Assembly: GCA_049718665.1 (NCBI GenBank)
Contig: JBNARO010000002.1
Coordinates: 1 to 64,000 of the forward strand
Source of the DNA: NZ13-RE01 sp049718665
Lineage (GTDB): Bacteria > Dictyoglomota > Dictyoglomia > Dictyoglomales > Dictyoglomaceae
DNA length: 64,000 bases
Direction of reading: 5' to 3'
Of the stretch, positions 43,899-53,759 are shown in pieces; position 1 is the first letter of the stretch; each line of letters opens with the position of its first letter. The translations under genes and the position numbers were made by a program. Under the pieces are notes generated by a model. It searched no databases and had not been told where the DNA came from. It saw only the letters and a program-made list of their open reading frames with translations.

Positions 43899-45413
43899 AT
43901 GAAGAAGAAAATTCTGTTAATTTTAATAAATATCATACTGCTTTTCTCCCTAAGTTTTGGGGAGGTTGAGATAAGAAGTTCCTTAGGAATTCTTAACGAA
44001 TGGAAACTTAATAAATGGTGCCCCTTATTCATTCAATTTAAAAACCTTGGAAACAATGTCTCTCTTGATTTAGAGATAATATTCACCCAGGGTTTAAGAT
44101 TTGCAGGAAATTCTAAAACAATTTATAAACAAACCCTTAAACTTCCTTCCCTTTCTACAAGAATAATAGAACTTCTTCTTCCTCCTATTGACTTTAGGTA
44201 TCCTGTAGAAATAAGAGTAAAATCTAAAGATGGCAGTGTAAATTATTATCAGAAACTGGAATATAATATAGAAAGAGTTATCTTGCCTTTGGTTTTTATT
44301 CTTGGAGAGAATAGAGATCTTTTTCTTTCTTTCCCTCCAAAGACAAGAATAATTAATGTTACAAATGAAAAGCAACTTCCCACAAATTATAAAGCCTATG
44401 ATTCTGCAGACTATGTGTTTATAGATTATAACTTTTGGCAATCTTTAAGCCCCAGTAAGAAAAATGCCTTAAGACTGTTCAGAACCTTTGAAAAAAGAGT
44501 CTTCTTTTTTGAGGAATTAAAGATTTTTCCTAAGAGCTTAAATTTAACTTCTTCAAGAATTCAGTTCTTTCCACCCTCCTTCTTAGAATCTCCCGATTTA
44601 TCCATTATAGATATGCAAAGTTTTTCTTATCCTAATAAATTAAAAATTTTAGCCTTTCTTAGTTTCTATCTTACTGTAACCTATTTAGCAAGAAGGTTAA
44701 TCAAGAACAAGAAGTTTTTAATTTTTATGTTATTCTTAATAATTTTTCTTTCCTCACTTATATCTTTCTTTCTTGGTCTCGAATTTAAGAAGGATGCTTT
44801 AGTTTTTGGAGAAAAAGGTCTTATTTACCTATCCTCTGAAAAGGAAATTGCAGAATTATACTCTCATTTTGTCTTTTTTTCACCTTTTAAAAGAGATTTA
44901 GTATTTTTCTTACCCTCAAATGCAATCCAAATCTATCAACCCTTTTATCAGCCTCAAAGGAATATTGGTCCATTAAAAATTGATGGAGATGAGAGAAAAG
45001 CCTATCTTTCCTTAGAGAGAAATAAAACAAGTTATGTGGAATGTTTATCCCTTATGATTTTTCCTATAAGAGCTTTTTATAAGATTAAAGGGGATAATTT
45101 AGAAATACAAGTAGAAAATGGGTCAAGGTATGATATTAGAAGTCTTATGCTTACTTTTGAAGGCAAGGATTTTCACTTGGGAGACTTAAAAAATCAGGAA
45201 ATAAAAACGTGGAATGTTTCATTAAAAAACCCAAAGAAAGAACAGTCCTTATTTTTTTCTCTTATTTCTCAATGGAAAATTAAAAGTGATATAATAAAAA
45301 GGGAAAAAATAATTTTATGGGGAAAGATTGAAAATTCTTTGATAGACTTGAAAATTGAAAGAATTAAATATAATTTCAGATCTGAAAATTTATTAGTTCT
45401 CCCTCTCCAATGA
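43899..45413 (+). CDS. Uncharacterised membrane protein, first gene of the MoxR operon
   Basis: 504 residues with a signal peptide ending near LSFGEVE. A beta-rich extracytoplasmic part (about 22-250) is followed by two membrane helices (about 252-298) and a second beta-rich part rich in Leu and Phe (about 300-504). No domain was recognised. Proteins of this build open MoxR-DUF58-VWA clusters in other bacteria (from memory). The ATG has no clear SD, and TATAAT lies only 6 nt before it, so the message may be leaderless. The stop codon sits in the loop of a hairpin that covers the next gene's ribosome site. Confidence 0.75.
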   Translation: MKKKILLILINIILLFSLSFGEVEIRSSLGILNEWKLNKWCPLFIQFKNLGNNVSLDLEIIFTQGLRFAGNSKTIYKQTLKLPSLSTRIIELLLPPIDFRYPVEIRVKSKDGSVNYYQKLEYNIERVILPLVFILGENRDLFLSFPPKTRIINVTNEKQLPTNYKAYDSADYVFIDYNFWQSLSPSKKNALRLFRTFEKRVFFFEELKIFPKSLNLTSSRIQFFPPSFLESPDLSIIDMQSFSYPNKLKILAFLSFYLTVTYLARRLIKNKKFLIFMLFLIIFLSSLISFFLGLEFKKDALVFGEKGLIYLSSEKEIAELYSHFVFFSPFKRDLVFFLPSNAIQIYQPFYQPQRNIGPLKIDGDERKAYLSLERNKTSYVECLSLMIFPIRAFYKIKGDNLEIQVENGSRYDIRSLMLTFEGKDFHLGDLKNQEIKTWNVSLKNPKKEQSLFFSLISQWKIKSDIIKREKIILWGKIENSLIDLKIERIKYNFRSENLLVLPLQ

Positions 45414-45420
45414 GAGAGGG
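45401..45420 (+). promoter_or_regulatory. Ribosome-site-hiding hairpin (translational coupling)
   Basis: CCCTCTC (45401-45407) pairs with GAGAGGG (45414-45420); the loop CAATGA contains the stop codon of the upstream gene. The 3' arm is the SD of the gene starting at 45430. A ribosome reaching the stop would melt the stem and free the SD. Confidence 0.6.
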
Positions 45421-45429
45421 GAAAATTTA

Positions 45430-46167
45430 ATGAGTTTATGGTGGATAAAAGAATTAGAGTTAAGATTAAAAAGTAGAAAATATATTAGAATAGAAATCAC
45501 GTTATTTCTATTTTTAATATTATTACTGGTAATTTTTTGGCCTGATACTATTCTTAATCTAAAGACTTTTACTATTCCTAATCTTTCTTTATTCTTTTTT
45601 ACTCTTCAAGGTCTTGTCTTCTTATATCTTTCTTCTTTAATAGCCTCAGGAAATTTATTAGCAGAAAGAGAATTCAAAATTTTTGATCTGGCAAAATATG
45701 CTCCTACAAATCTATGGGATATAGTTTTGGGGAAATTTTTAAGTATTTTTCTCTATATATTGTTTCTCTTAATCCTTCTTCTTCCTTTAAATATTCTTGT
45801 CAATTTTGTTTCTTCCCCCTATCAAATCAGAATTCATTATTTTATAACTCTCATGTTGTTAGATACTATTCTTTTTGTAAGCTTAGGTATTCTTTGGTCC
45901 ACTATCTATAATCCCACTTTAAACTGGACAGCTCATTGGCTGACTTTCTTGATGTTTATTTTTCTTCCTTTTATATTTCCTTTTTTGAGTCCTTTTCTTC
46001 CTTTGAACAATATTCTTTGGATAGGGATGGCACAGAGGCTTCTTTCTCTTGATATAATCTTCTCTCCTTTACATTTTCTTATTATATTAATATCTTATAT
46101 CTTCCTCTCTTTTCTCTTTCTTTTTATCTCTCAAAAAAGGTTAAAATCTTGGAGGAAAAATGAATGA
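45430..46167 (+). CDS. ABC-2-type permease-like membrane protein
   Basis: 245 residues with six membrane helices (about 21-38, 52-74, 98-122, 135-157, 170-192 and 211-234). The arrangement and the short motif LLAEREFKIFDLAKYAPTNL (about 76-95) resemble ABC-2 transporter permeases. No ATPase partner is encoded anywhere in this operon, which is unusual, as ABC-2 permeases normally neighbour one. The start depends on the SD in the 45401-45420 hairpin. It overlaps the next gene by ATGA. Confidence 0.7.
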   Translation: MSLWWIKELELRLKSRKYIRIEITLFLFLILLLVIFWPDTILNLKTFTIPNLSLFFFTLQGLVFLYLSSLIASGNLLAEREFKIFDLAKYAPTNLWDIVLGKFLSIFLYILFLLILLLPLNILVNFVSSPYQIRIHYFITLMLLDTILFVSLGILWSTIYNPTLNWTAHWLTFLMFIFLPFIFPFLSPFLPLNNILWIGMAQRLLSLDIIFSPLHFLIILISYIFLSFLFLFISQKRLKSWRKNE

Positions 46168-47423
46168 AAATTTTAAAAGAGATTGATGAATTGTGGAAGA
46201 AAGTAAAATTTTTTTATTTTTTAGAAGGGTTCTTTATCTCTATGATTCTTCCTTTTACAGTTTTGCTTTTTTTAAATTACTTTTCTCTCTTAAACAACAA
46301 TTTTTATATTATAGCACTACTTCCTCTTCCCACATATATTTTTTATATTCTTGTTAAGAAGAAACCAGATTTAAATAAAGTCATATTAAACTCTGATAGA
46401 TACTTTTCTTTAGAAGAAAGACTTATTACTGCATGGGAATATAAAGAGTATAAAGAACCTTATGGGTTAATGGAAAATTTAATCAAAGATATTGAAGAAA
46501 AACTTTCTGATAAATCATTGAAGGATTCATATTCTTTTAGACCATCGAGATTTTTGAGAATTTTAACATTGATAATGCTCCTACTTATTATATTAAATAT
46601 TGCAAGATCTATTTCTCCTCTTCAAAAAAAACCTCTTCTTTCTAAGAGAGATAAATTAGAAGAAGAGTTTACCCAAGAAATGAAAAGAGATTACCCTTCT
46701 AAGCTTCAAGTATCAAAGAAGATTCCAGGAGAAAAAATAACAGAAGAAAGAAGAGAAAAAGAAAAACTATTAGCAGAGAGAGAAAAAGATAAGGTCTTAG
46801 AAAAACTTCTCTCTGAGTGGAATTTTGAAGAAGAAAAACTTATAGAAGAGTTAATGCAGAAAAATCCTACTTCTTCTCAAGACAAAAATAAAAGTAGCTT
46901 AAAACTAAAGGAGGAATCCACTTCTCCTCAAGAAGGGACTACTCCTTATATACAACAGAAAAATATCTCACTTGATAACCTTTATAGAGAAAATACTTCT
47001 GAAGAAAATCCTTCTAATCAAAACTATGGAACAAAAGAAGATAAAGAAAACTTACCAGAAATGCCAAAAGAAGATAAAGTAGGAGAAGGGACAGATATAA
47101 ATGCACCCTCTCAGGAACCAGAAAAAGATATAAAATCCCAAGGTTCTCTTCCAGGAACTACAGAAAGGAAGGAAAAGCTTGGAAAAAATCCTACTCCAAG
47201 ATTAAATGTTAATCCAGAGAAAATATATGTTCCTTCTCAAGAAATGGATGAATCTAAGAAGAAAGTGTATTTAATTGAAGCACCTGCATTAAAAGAGAAA
47301 AGAGAAAAAGCTGTTACTTCTCTTCCTTTTTCTCTTCCTCAATATAAATTTGAGTCTTCTACTTCTCCCAGGGTTATTCCTCAGGATCTTCAAGAGATTA
47401 TTAAATCTTATTTTTCACAATAG
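46164..47423 (+). CDS. Uncharacterised membrane protein with long disordered tail
   Basis: 419 residues. Two N-terminal membrane helices (about 20-40 and 45-62) and a third at about 133-150 are followed by a long charged, Lys/Glu/Ser/Pro-rich region (about 155-395) expected to be disordered or coiled. The end SPRVIPQDLQEIIKSYFSQ is compact. The N-terminal layout recalls DUF4175-type proteins next to MoxR/DUF58 genes, but this is uncertain. The tail could be a flexible tether in a membrane complex with the VWA proteins downstream. Function is unknown. Confidence 0.65.
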   Translation: MKILKEIDELWKKVKFFYFLEGFFISMILPFTVLLFLNYFSLLNNNFYIIALLPLPTYIFYILVKKKPDLNKVILNSDRYFSLEERLITAWEYKEYKEPYGLMENLIKDIEEKLSDKSLKDSYSFRPSRFLRILTLIMLLLIILNIARSISPLQKKPLLSKRDKLEEEFTQEMKRDYPSKLQVSKKIPGEKITEERREKEKLLAEREKDKVLEKLLSEWNFEEEKLIEELMQKNPTSSQDKNKSSLKLKEESTSPQEGTTPYIQQKNISLDNLYRENTSEENPSNQNYGTKEDKENLPEMPKEDKVGEGTDINAPSQEPEKDIKSQGSLPGTTERKEKLGKNPTPRLNVNPEKIYVPSQEMDESKKKVYLIEAPALKEKREKAVTSLPFSLPQYKFESSTSPRVIPQDLQEIIKSYFSQ

Positions 47424-47438
47424 AAGGAGGTAATTATA

Positions 47439-48422
47439 TTGAAACTTACTTTGGAGGATTTTACAAGTATAACTCATAATATCCAAGAGGAAATAAATAA
47501 AGTAATAGTAGGATATCAAGAGATAATAACTTATACTTTAATTGCTCTTCTTTGTGGAGGGCATGTTCTCTTAGAAGGAGTTCCAGGATTAGGAAAAACT
47601 CTAATGGTAAAAACCTTGAGTGAAGTATTGGATTTAAAATTCTCAAGAATACAATTCACACCTGATCTCATGCCTGCAGATATTACAGGAACCAATATAA
47701 TTATTACTGATGAACAGAATCATAAGCAATTTAAATTTCAAGAAGGTCCTATATTTACAAATATACTATTAGCGGACGAAATAAACCGTGCCACTCCTAA
47801 GACTCAGTCTGCATTATTAGAAGCTATGCAGGAAGGAAATGTAACAAGTGGTGGAAAGGTTTATCCTTTACCAAAGCCCTTCTTTGTTTTAGCTACTCAA
47901 AATCCTATAGAGATGGAGGGAACATACCCCTTACCTGAAGCTCAAATGGATAGATTCTTTTTTAAATTAGAACTTAAATATCCAAAGAGAGAAGAACTTT
48001 TGGAAATAATAGATAGAACTACAAATGTTGACATGCCAAAGGTAAAAAAAATAGCCAATGATACTATAATTGAAGAACTGAAGAGAATGGTTAGAATGGT
48101 TCCTATTTCTCATGTAGTTAAAGACTACGCTGTAAGGATAGTTCTTGCTACTCAACCAGATAGTGGAATAGCACCTGATATTGTTAAAAAATATGTAAAA
48201 TATGGAGCAAGTCCTCGAGGAGCTCAAGCAATCATCTTAGGAGCAAAGGCGTTAGCATTATGGGAAGGAAGAAGCAATGTAAGTTTTAAAGATATTAGAA
48301 AAGTTGTCCTCCCTTCTTTAAGACACAGAATTATTTTAAGTTTTGAGGGAGAAGCAGAAGGAATTACAATAGATAGAATCATAAAGGAAATTTTAGATTA
48401 TATTCCAGAGATTGAGAGATGA
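47439..48422 (+). CDS. MoxR family AAA+ ATPase
   Basis: 327 residues, TTG start after AAGGAGG. Walker A LEGVPGLGKTLMVKTL (about 45-60), Walker B NILLADEINRATPKTQSALL (about 108-127), sensor VLATQNPIEMEGTYPLPEAQ (about 149-168) and DRFFFKLELKYP complete the MoxR core, followed by the lid domain with YGASPRGAQAIILGAKALAL (about 263-282). MoxR ATPases work with VWA-domain proteins to mature or remodel protein complexes. The DUF58 protein and two VWA proteins downstream are the expected partners. It overlaps the next gene by 4 nt. Confidence 0.96.
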   Translation: MKLTLEDFTSITHNIQEEINKVIVGYQEIITYTLIALLCGGHVLLEGVPGLGKTLMVKTLSEVLDLKFSRIQFTPDLMPADITGTNIIITDEQNHKQFKFQEGPIFTNILLADEINRATPKTQSALLEAMQEGNVTSGGKVYPLPKPFFVLATQNPIEMEGTYPLPEAQMDRFFFKLELKYPKREELLEIIDRTTNVDMPKVKKIANDTIIEELKRMVRMVPISHVVKDYAVRIVLATQPDSGIAPDIVKKYVKYGASPRGAQAIILGAKALALWEGRSNVSFKDIRKVVLPSLRHRIILSFEGEAEGITIDRIIKEILDYIPEIER

Positions 48423-49297
48423 AAGAGGAATTAAATTTATCTATTATTGAAAAATTAGAGAAATTAAGACTTTCAGCTAAGAAATTAAAAATAACAGGAA
48501 GTGTAGGAGAAAGGAAAAGTCCCAAAGTGGGAAGAGGTAGTGAATTTGCAGATTATAGAAATTATCAAATGGGAGATGAGCTAAGATATATTGACTGGAA
48601 TATTTATGCAAGATTAGAAAAATTTCTTATAAAACTATTTGAGGAAGAAGAGGATTTAGATATTCATATCCTATTGGACGCATCATTTTCTATGGAATTG
48701 GGAAAACCATCAAAATTGTTTTATGGAAAAGAACTTTCTTTAGCTTTTGCATATTTAGGTTTAAACTCTTGGGAGAAAGTTAAATTTTCCTTCTTCCATG
48801 AAGATATCGAGGAATTTCTTTCCTTAGAAAGAAAAAGAGAAAATATTTTCTATTTATATAACATGCTAAAAGATATTAAGCCTCAGGGAGTTACTGATAT
48901 CAATAATGTATTAAAGAAATATTTAAATTGGCAAAAAAGAAGAGGAATATTGATAATTATTTCTGATTTCTTTTCTCCATCAGGATACAAAGAGGGGCTT
49001 TCCTTAGCAAGATATAAAAAATTCTCTGTTTATGCTGTTCAGCTTTTAGGGGAAGAAGAGATTGAGCCACCTTATCAAGGAGATTTATGGTTAATGGATA
49101 TCGAAACAAAGAAAAAAAAGGAGATTTTTGTGGATAATAATCTTGTAGAGATTTATAAAAGGGAACTTAATAATTTCTTACAAGATTTAGAAAAATTTGC
49201 TTTAAGTTATGGAATTGAATATTTACGAACAGTAACTTCTATTCCCTTAGAGGACCTTTTATTAAAATACTTAAGAGTGAGTGGATGGATTATATGA
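48419..49297 (+). CDS. DUF58 domain protein
   Basis: 292 residues. The DUF58 hallmark GRGSEFADYRNYQMGDELRY (about 39-58) followed by IDWNIYARLEKFLIKLFEEE (about 59-78) is present, then a VWA-like fold starting HILLDASFSMELG (about 83-95) with a MIDAS-type DxSxS. The partner MoxR ATPase precedes it, and a BatA-type protein follows. It has no signal or membrane segment, so it should be cytosolic. It overlaps both neighbours by ATGA-type junctions. Confidence 0.94.
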   Translation: MKEELNLSIIEKLEKLRLSAKKLKITGSVGERKSPKVGRGSEFADYRNYQMGDELRYIDWNIYARLEKFLIKLFEEEEDLDIHILLDASFSMELGKPSKLFYGKELSLAFAYLGLNSWEKVKFSFFHEDIEEFLSLERKRENIFYLYNMLKDIKPQGVTDINNVLKKYLNWQKRRGILIIISDFFSPSGYKEGLSLARYKKFSVYAVQLLGEEEIEPPYQGDLWLMDIETKKKKEIFVDNNLVEIYKRELNNFLQDLEKFALSYGIEYLRTVTSIPLEDLLLKYLRVSGWII

Positions 49298-51087
49298 GCA
49301 TCAAATTTATGGATCCTCAATTTTTATGGCTATTATCTTTACTTTCTGTAGTAATAATTCTTCATCTTATAAGACCAAAGAGGATTTTAGTTCCTGTTTC
49401 CACCCTTTTACTTTGGGAAAAAATATTAAAAGAAAATCCTACAGGAAAATGGTTCAAAAAACTCCCTAAGAGCCTTCTTTTATATCTTCAAGTATTAACA
49501 TTAATCCTTTTAGTGTTATCTTTAGCACAACCTCAATTAACTTTCAAAGGAGATATAAACTTACCTCTTGTATTAATAATTGATTGCTCTGCAAGTACCG
49601 CAGCAAGAGATATCCTTCCTTCCCGTTTTGAAAGCATTAAAAAAGAAGCCTTGAGTTTATTAAGTAAGATTCCATTTTGGAAACCTGTAGCTCTAATAAT
49701 TGCTGGATCCAAGCCTGAAATTGTGTCTTCTTTTACTCTAAATCATAATTTGGTAGAAAAACGAGTAAAGGATTTAAAGGTTTTATATACAAAAAATACA
49801 TTACAGGAAGCCATAAATCTTTCCGAGTCTCTCCTTCCTAATACTCCTAAGGATATCCATATTTTTACTGATGGAAATTCTTTTTTTTCCTATCCTTCCA
49901 ATTCTATTAACAATTACTATGTACATCTTTTTGGAAAAGGTGGGGAAAATGTAGGAATAACCAATGCAAAAATTCTTCCTAAGAATAAAAGGACTTCAGA
50001 ATTATTTATAGAAGTATCTAACTTCTCTAACAAAGTAAAAAGCTTTACTTTAGAAATATGGAGGGAGGGTAAAATATTAACTCAAAAAGATTTAAATCTA
50101 AATCCTAAGGAAATAAGAAAAATAATACTGGACATCCCTTATAATGGTGAGAAAATTGAAGCAAGGTTAAATATTAAGGATCAATTAATGGAGGATAATG
50201 TAGCTTATTTATATCTTCCCATCTTACAACCTAAAATTTTACTCATTTCTCCTGGAAATCCATTCTTAGAGAAAGCATTAAGAATAGTTCCTAATTCTTA
50301 TGTAGATGTAAAAAGAGAAATTATTCAAGAAGATTTTATTGATTATGATTTTATAGTATTTGATAGATTAATCCCCCAATATGTTCCTCCTGGGAAGTAT
50401 ATGTTTATTGGATTTTCCCCATCTAATTTTAATTTTGAAGTTCTTGGAAAACTATCAAAGGTTAAGATAGTAAGTTGGGAAGATATTCCTATAATGAATC
50501 TAGTCCAGCCTCTAAATGTAAATATTGAATCCTCTCTTCTTGTAAAATCTCAAGACTTAAAACCTATTTTGTATTGTGAAAAAGGCCCCATTGGTTTTCT
50601 TTATGACAAAAATGATATTTTTGCAGTAATAGTAGCCTTCTCTATTTTGGATAGTAATTGGTATTATTATGATTCTTTTCCAATATTCATTTACAATATA
50701 ATAAATTATGCCCTTTCCTATGATCCTCAAAGACGTCCAGGAGAGCCTATAATTATTAAGGAGAGTAGCCCCTGGATCTTTATTGAGACTCCGGGAGAGA
50801 AAAAGGAAATGGAAAACAAATTGGGTCTTATAGAATTTTCTAACAACTTTAAGCTAGGATTTTATACTATTAAAAGCAGAACAAAAGAAAGGATTTTTAC
50901 AGTTAATATTTTCTCAAAAGAAGAATCAGATATAAGGCCAAAACTTAAAGTAGAAAATCTTATAAATATTAAAACAAAAGAGAAAGGAATTATAAATTTA
51001 TCATTAGCTCCCTATTTCTTAGCTTTAGCCTTTCTATTTCTTTTTTTAGAGATAATAATCTTCTTAGGAGGTTTGAAAATTAAGTGA
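49294..51087 (+). CDS. BatA-type membrane protein with VWA domain
   Basis: 597 residues from the ATG at 49294 (ATGA overlap with DUF58; an ATG at 49285 is less likely). The N terminus has two membrane helices with FMDPQFLWLLSLLSVVIILH (about 5-24) and FLIRPKR-type link, the Aerotolerance-regulator N-terminal (BatA) signature. A VWA-like domain follows with VLIIDCSASTAARDI (about 92-106, DxSxS). A long beta-rich stretch (about 200-570) and a last helix (about 573-592) complete it. It should sit in the membrane with its VWA domain outside. It belongs to the MoxR-VWA system. Confidence 0.88.
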   Translation: MSIKFMDPQFLWLLSLLSVVIILHLIRPKRILVPVSTLLLWEKILKENPTGKWFKKLPKSLLLYLQVLTLILLVLSLAQPQLTFKGDINLPLVLIIDCSASTAARDILPSRFESIKKEALSLLSKIPFWKPVALIIAGSKPEIVSSFTLNHNLVEKRVKDLKVLYTKNTLQEAINLSESLLPNTPKDIHIFTDGNSFFSYPSNSINNYYVHLFGKGGENVGITNAKILPKNKRTSELFIEVSNFSNKVKSFTLEIWREGKILTQKDLNLNPKEIRKIILDIPYNGEKIEARLNIKDQLMEDNVAYLYLPILQPKILLISPGNPFLEKALRIVPNSYVDVKREIIQEDFIDYDFIVFDRLIPQYVPPGKYMFIGFSPSNFNFEVLGKLSKVKIVSWEDIPIMNLVQPLNVNIESSLLVKSQDLKPILYCEKGPIGFLYDKNDIFAVIVAFSILDSNWYYYDSFPIFIYNIINYALSYDPQRRPGEPIIIKESSPWIFIETPGEKKEMENKLGLIEFSNNFKLGFYTIKSRTKERIFTVNIFSKEESDIRPKLKVENLINIKTKEKGIINLSLAPYFLALAFLFLFLEIIIFLGGLKIK

Positions 51088-53759
51088 TTGGATTTAGTAG
51101 ACCTTATTTTTTAATTTTATTTATTTTTCTTTTCTTTCTTGTAAAAAAATTCTCTTTTAAGAAAACTTTGTTGCGAAATCTTCAACTGATAATATTAATC
51201 CTTTCTCTTTCTGGGCTCCAATTCTTTACTCCTTATGCTCAAATAAATGCTATTTTTCTTTTAGACCAATCTTTGAGTATATCATCAGAAGAGAAAGAAA
51301 ATGCTATTGATTTTATTAATTCCTCTTTAAAGTTTAAAAAACCTCAAGATAAAGTAGGAATCATCTCTTTTGCTGGAGATGTGAATATTGAAGAGGATTT
51401 AAAAGAAAAGGTGAATACTGATAAGATCTCAGGAGTGGAAATACCATATTTTACAAATTTAGAATCTGCAATTTCCTCTGCTTTATCTCTTAAAGAGAAA
51501 ACAGAACCATTAAGACTTATTATTATAAGCGACCTTCAAGAAAATGTGGGAATGATAGAGAAATTATTAAATAGATTAAAAGAAGAAAAAGTTCAAGTGG
51601 ATATATTTCCTCAAAAAACCAAAAAATATAATGAAATTGTATTAATGAAGATTCAAGCTCCTCAAATAGTCCATCAAGGACAAGTTTTCTCTGTCGAAGT
51701 TTATATTAAAAGCTTTGGAATTAAAGAAGGAATTTTAGAATTAGAGTGGGAAGATAGAAAGTATAAATATTCTTTAAAGGAACTTTATGAGGATAATTTT
51801 TATTCCTTTAGCTTAAAAGCAAATAAGTCTGGTCTTAACAGTGTTGTAGTTAAAATATTTTCCCCTGAAGACACTTATTTAGAGAATAATAAAGGAATAA
51901 GTTTTGTTTATGTTCAAGGGAAACCGAAGATTCTTTATTTAACTGGAGAAGATTTTCAACCATTATTTGGAGAAGCCCTTAAAAATCAAGGTTGGGAAGT
52001 TTACTATGAAAGTTATCCTTATCCTTCCTTGGATAAAAATTTATCAGGATATCAGGTTTTAATCTTAGATAATATTTCCGCCCGTAATTTTACTTGGTTT
52101 AAAATGAACTCTATAAAAAATTTTGTCTTAGAGAGAGGAGGAACTCTTCTAATTCTTGGAGGAGATAAAAGTCTTTCTGCAGGAGAATATCAACAAACTC
52201 CCCTTGAGGATATTTTACCTATTACTTTAAGACCAGAACAACTTTTAAAAAGATCCAATGTATCCTTGGTTTTACTAATAGATGCGTCAGGAAGTATGGG
52301 AACATTAAGTGGAGGGGAGCCTAAAATAGAATTAGCAAAGGAATCTGCACATTTAGTTGTAGATTTCTTAAACGAAGAAGATTATTTTGGACTTATAGCC
52401 TTTGACCATTCTTATCAGTGGATTGTCCCCCTCCAGCCTCTAAAGAATAAAGAAAAAGTTTCAGAACTTATTTCAAGAATTGAGGCAGGAGGAGGAACTT
52501 CTCTATATCCACCATTAAGGGCAGCAGGAGAAGAATTAGTAAAACTTCCCTTTAAAAATAAACACATAATTGCTATTACAGATGGTCAAACAGAGGGGGG
52601 AGATTTTTACGGAATTTCACGATGGCTCTCTAAGAATAAGATTACCATATCTACTATTGGAATTGGAGAAGATGCTAATTATTCTCTGCTTAGAAATATA
52701 GCTGAATGGGGAAATGGAAGATATTATCATACCTGGGATCTAAGAACTCTTCCTCAATTACTCCTTTCTGAAACCAAAGCTCTTCTTCGTCCTAATATCA
52801 TTGAGAAAAAGTTTATACCAAAGGTAGAAAGACCAGATTTTCTAAATATTCAAAATCTTCCTCCTCTTTCAGGTTATGTCCTTGCCTCCTCTAAATATCC
52901 ATATCCTATCTTAATTAGTGGTCCTATGGGAGATCCTATACTTTCCTTCGGACAGTTTGGTTTAGGTCAAGTATTTGTATTTACTTCTGCTTTAAAATCC
53001 TATTGGGGAGAAGAATGGCTGAAATGGGAAAATTTAGGAAAATTTTGGAGTGAGCTCTTGAGAAAATCTATTCCTCACTTTTTATCCAATATCCAAGTAA
53101 ATATTTCCCAAGAAGAAGAACAAGGAGTTATAAATCTTAGATCTGCGGATTCTTTAGGAAATTATCTTAATTTCTTAGATATAAAGTACATAATAACAGA
53201 TCCTTTGGGAAGAGAATATCAAGGAGAATTAGAACAGAAGGGACCAGGATTTTATCAAGGTAAATTTCCATTAAAAACTCTTGGAAGATATCAGATAACT
53301 TTATGGGAAAAAGATAGAAATATTGCAAAACTTTCTTGGTTTTCCTTAAATACTTCTGAATTTCTTCCTCAAACTTTTAATGAAAAATTAGCATATCTTT
53401 TAACTTCCTCTACCAAAGGTAAAATTTTAAAAGAGCCTAAAGAAGTATTTAGACCATGGGATTTTCTCTCCCAAAAGGCTAATAATTTGGATATTCCCTT
53501 ATTGTTAGGTATAATAATATTATTCTTGTTAGAACTTATAATAAGAAGATGGAAAAATATTAAGGAGCTAATTTTTAATATCATGGTATCTTTAAGAAGC
53601 TCTCAAAAGAGCCAAAATTGGTATGAAGATATCCAAGAAAGGATAATAAATGAATGGAAGAATAAGCCTTCTCCATCTATGCTTGAGACTGCATCCTTAG
53701 AGATGAAAGCAAGATTATATATAGCTCATTTAAAAGCTCAAGAAAAAAAGAAAAAATGA
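51084..53759 (+). CDS. Large VWA-domain membrane protein
   Basis: 891 residues beginning at a GTG overlapping the prior stop (GTGA), with AGGAGG about 11 nt upstream. Two N-terminal helices (about 4-20 and 30-50) are followed by a first VWA-like domain (LDQSLSISSEEKENAID, about 59-75), a GATase-like region (LERGGTLLILGGDKSLSAGE, about 350-369) and a full second VWA domain with LLIDASGSMG (about 397-406, DxSxS) and a conserved TSL and ITDGQTEGG (about 497-505). The C terminus has one membrane helix (about 811-831). It is like the large VWA/glutamine-amidotransferase-like proteins of other MoxR clusters. Both MIDAS motifs may bind metal. Confidence 0.87.
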   Translation: MIGFSRPYFLILFIFLFFLVKKFSFKKTLLRNLQLIILILSLSGLQFFTPYAQINAIFLLDQSLSISSEEKENAIDFINSSLKFKKPQDKVGIISFAGDVNIEEDLKEKVNTDKISGVEIPYFTNLESAISSALSLKEKTEPLRLIIISDLQENVGMIEKLLNRLKEEKVQVDIFPQKTKKYNEIVLMKIQAPQIVHQGQVFSVEVYIKSFGIKEGILELEWEDRKYKYSLKELYEDNFYSFSLKANKSGLNSVVVKIFSPEDTYLENNKGISFVYVQGKPKILYLTGEDFQPLFGEALKNQGWEVYYESYPYPSLDKNLSGYQVLILDNISARNFTWFKMNSIKNFVLERGGTLLILGGDKSLSAGEYQQTPLEDILPITLRPEQLLKRSNVSLVLLIDASGSMGTLSGGEPKIELAKESAHLVVDFLNEEDYFGLIAFDHSYQWIVPLQPLKNKEKVSELISRIEAGGGTSLYPPLRAAGEELVKLPFKNKHIIAITDGQTEGGDFYGISRWLSKNKITISTIGIGEDANYSLLRNIAEWGNGRYYHTWDLRTLPQLLLSETKALLRPNIIEKKFIPKVERPDFLNIQNLPPLSGYVLASSKYPYPILISGPMGDPILSFGQFGLGQVFVFTSALKSYWGEEWLKWENLGKFWSELLRKSIPHFLSNIQVNISQEEEQGVINLRSADSLGNYLNFLDIKYIITDPLGREYQGELEQKGPGFYQGKFPLKTLGRYQITLWEKDRNIAKLSWFSLNTSEFLPQTFNEKLAYLLTSSTKGKILKEPKEVFRPWDFLSQKANNLDIPLLLGIIILFLLELIIRRWKNIKELIFNIMVSLRSSQKSQNWYEDIQERIINEWKNKPSPSMLETASLEMKARLYIAHLKAQEKKKK

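Noticed and set aside
45401..45420. Hairpin at the gene junction as an intrinsic terminator
   Set aside because: No T-run follows; the next bases are AAAATTTA and then the start codon, so a role in translation is preferred.
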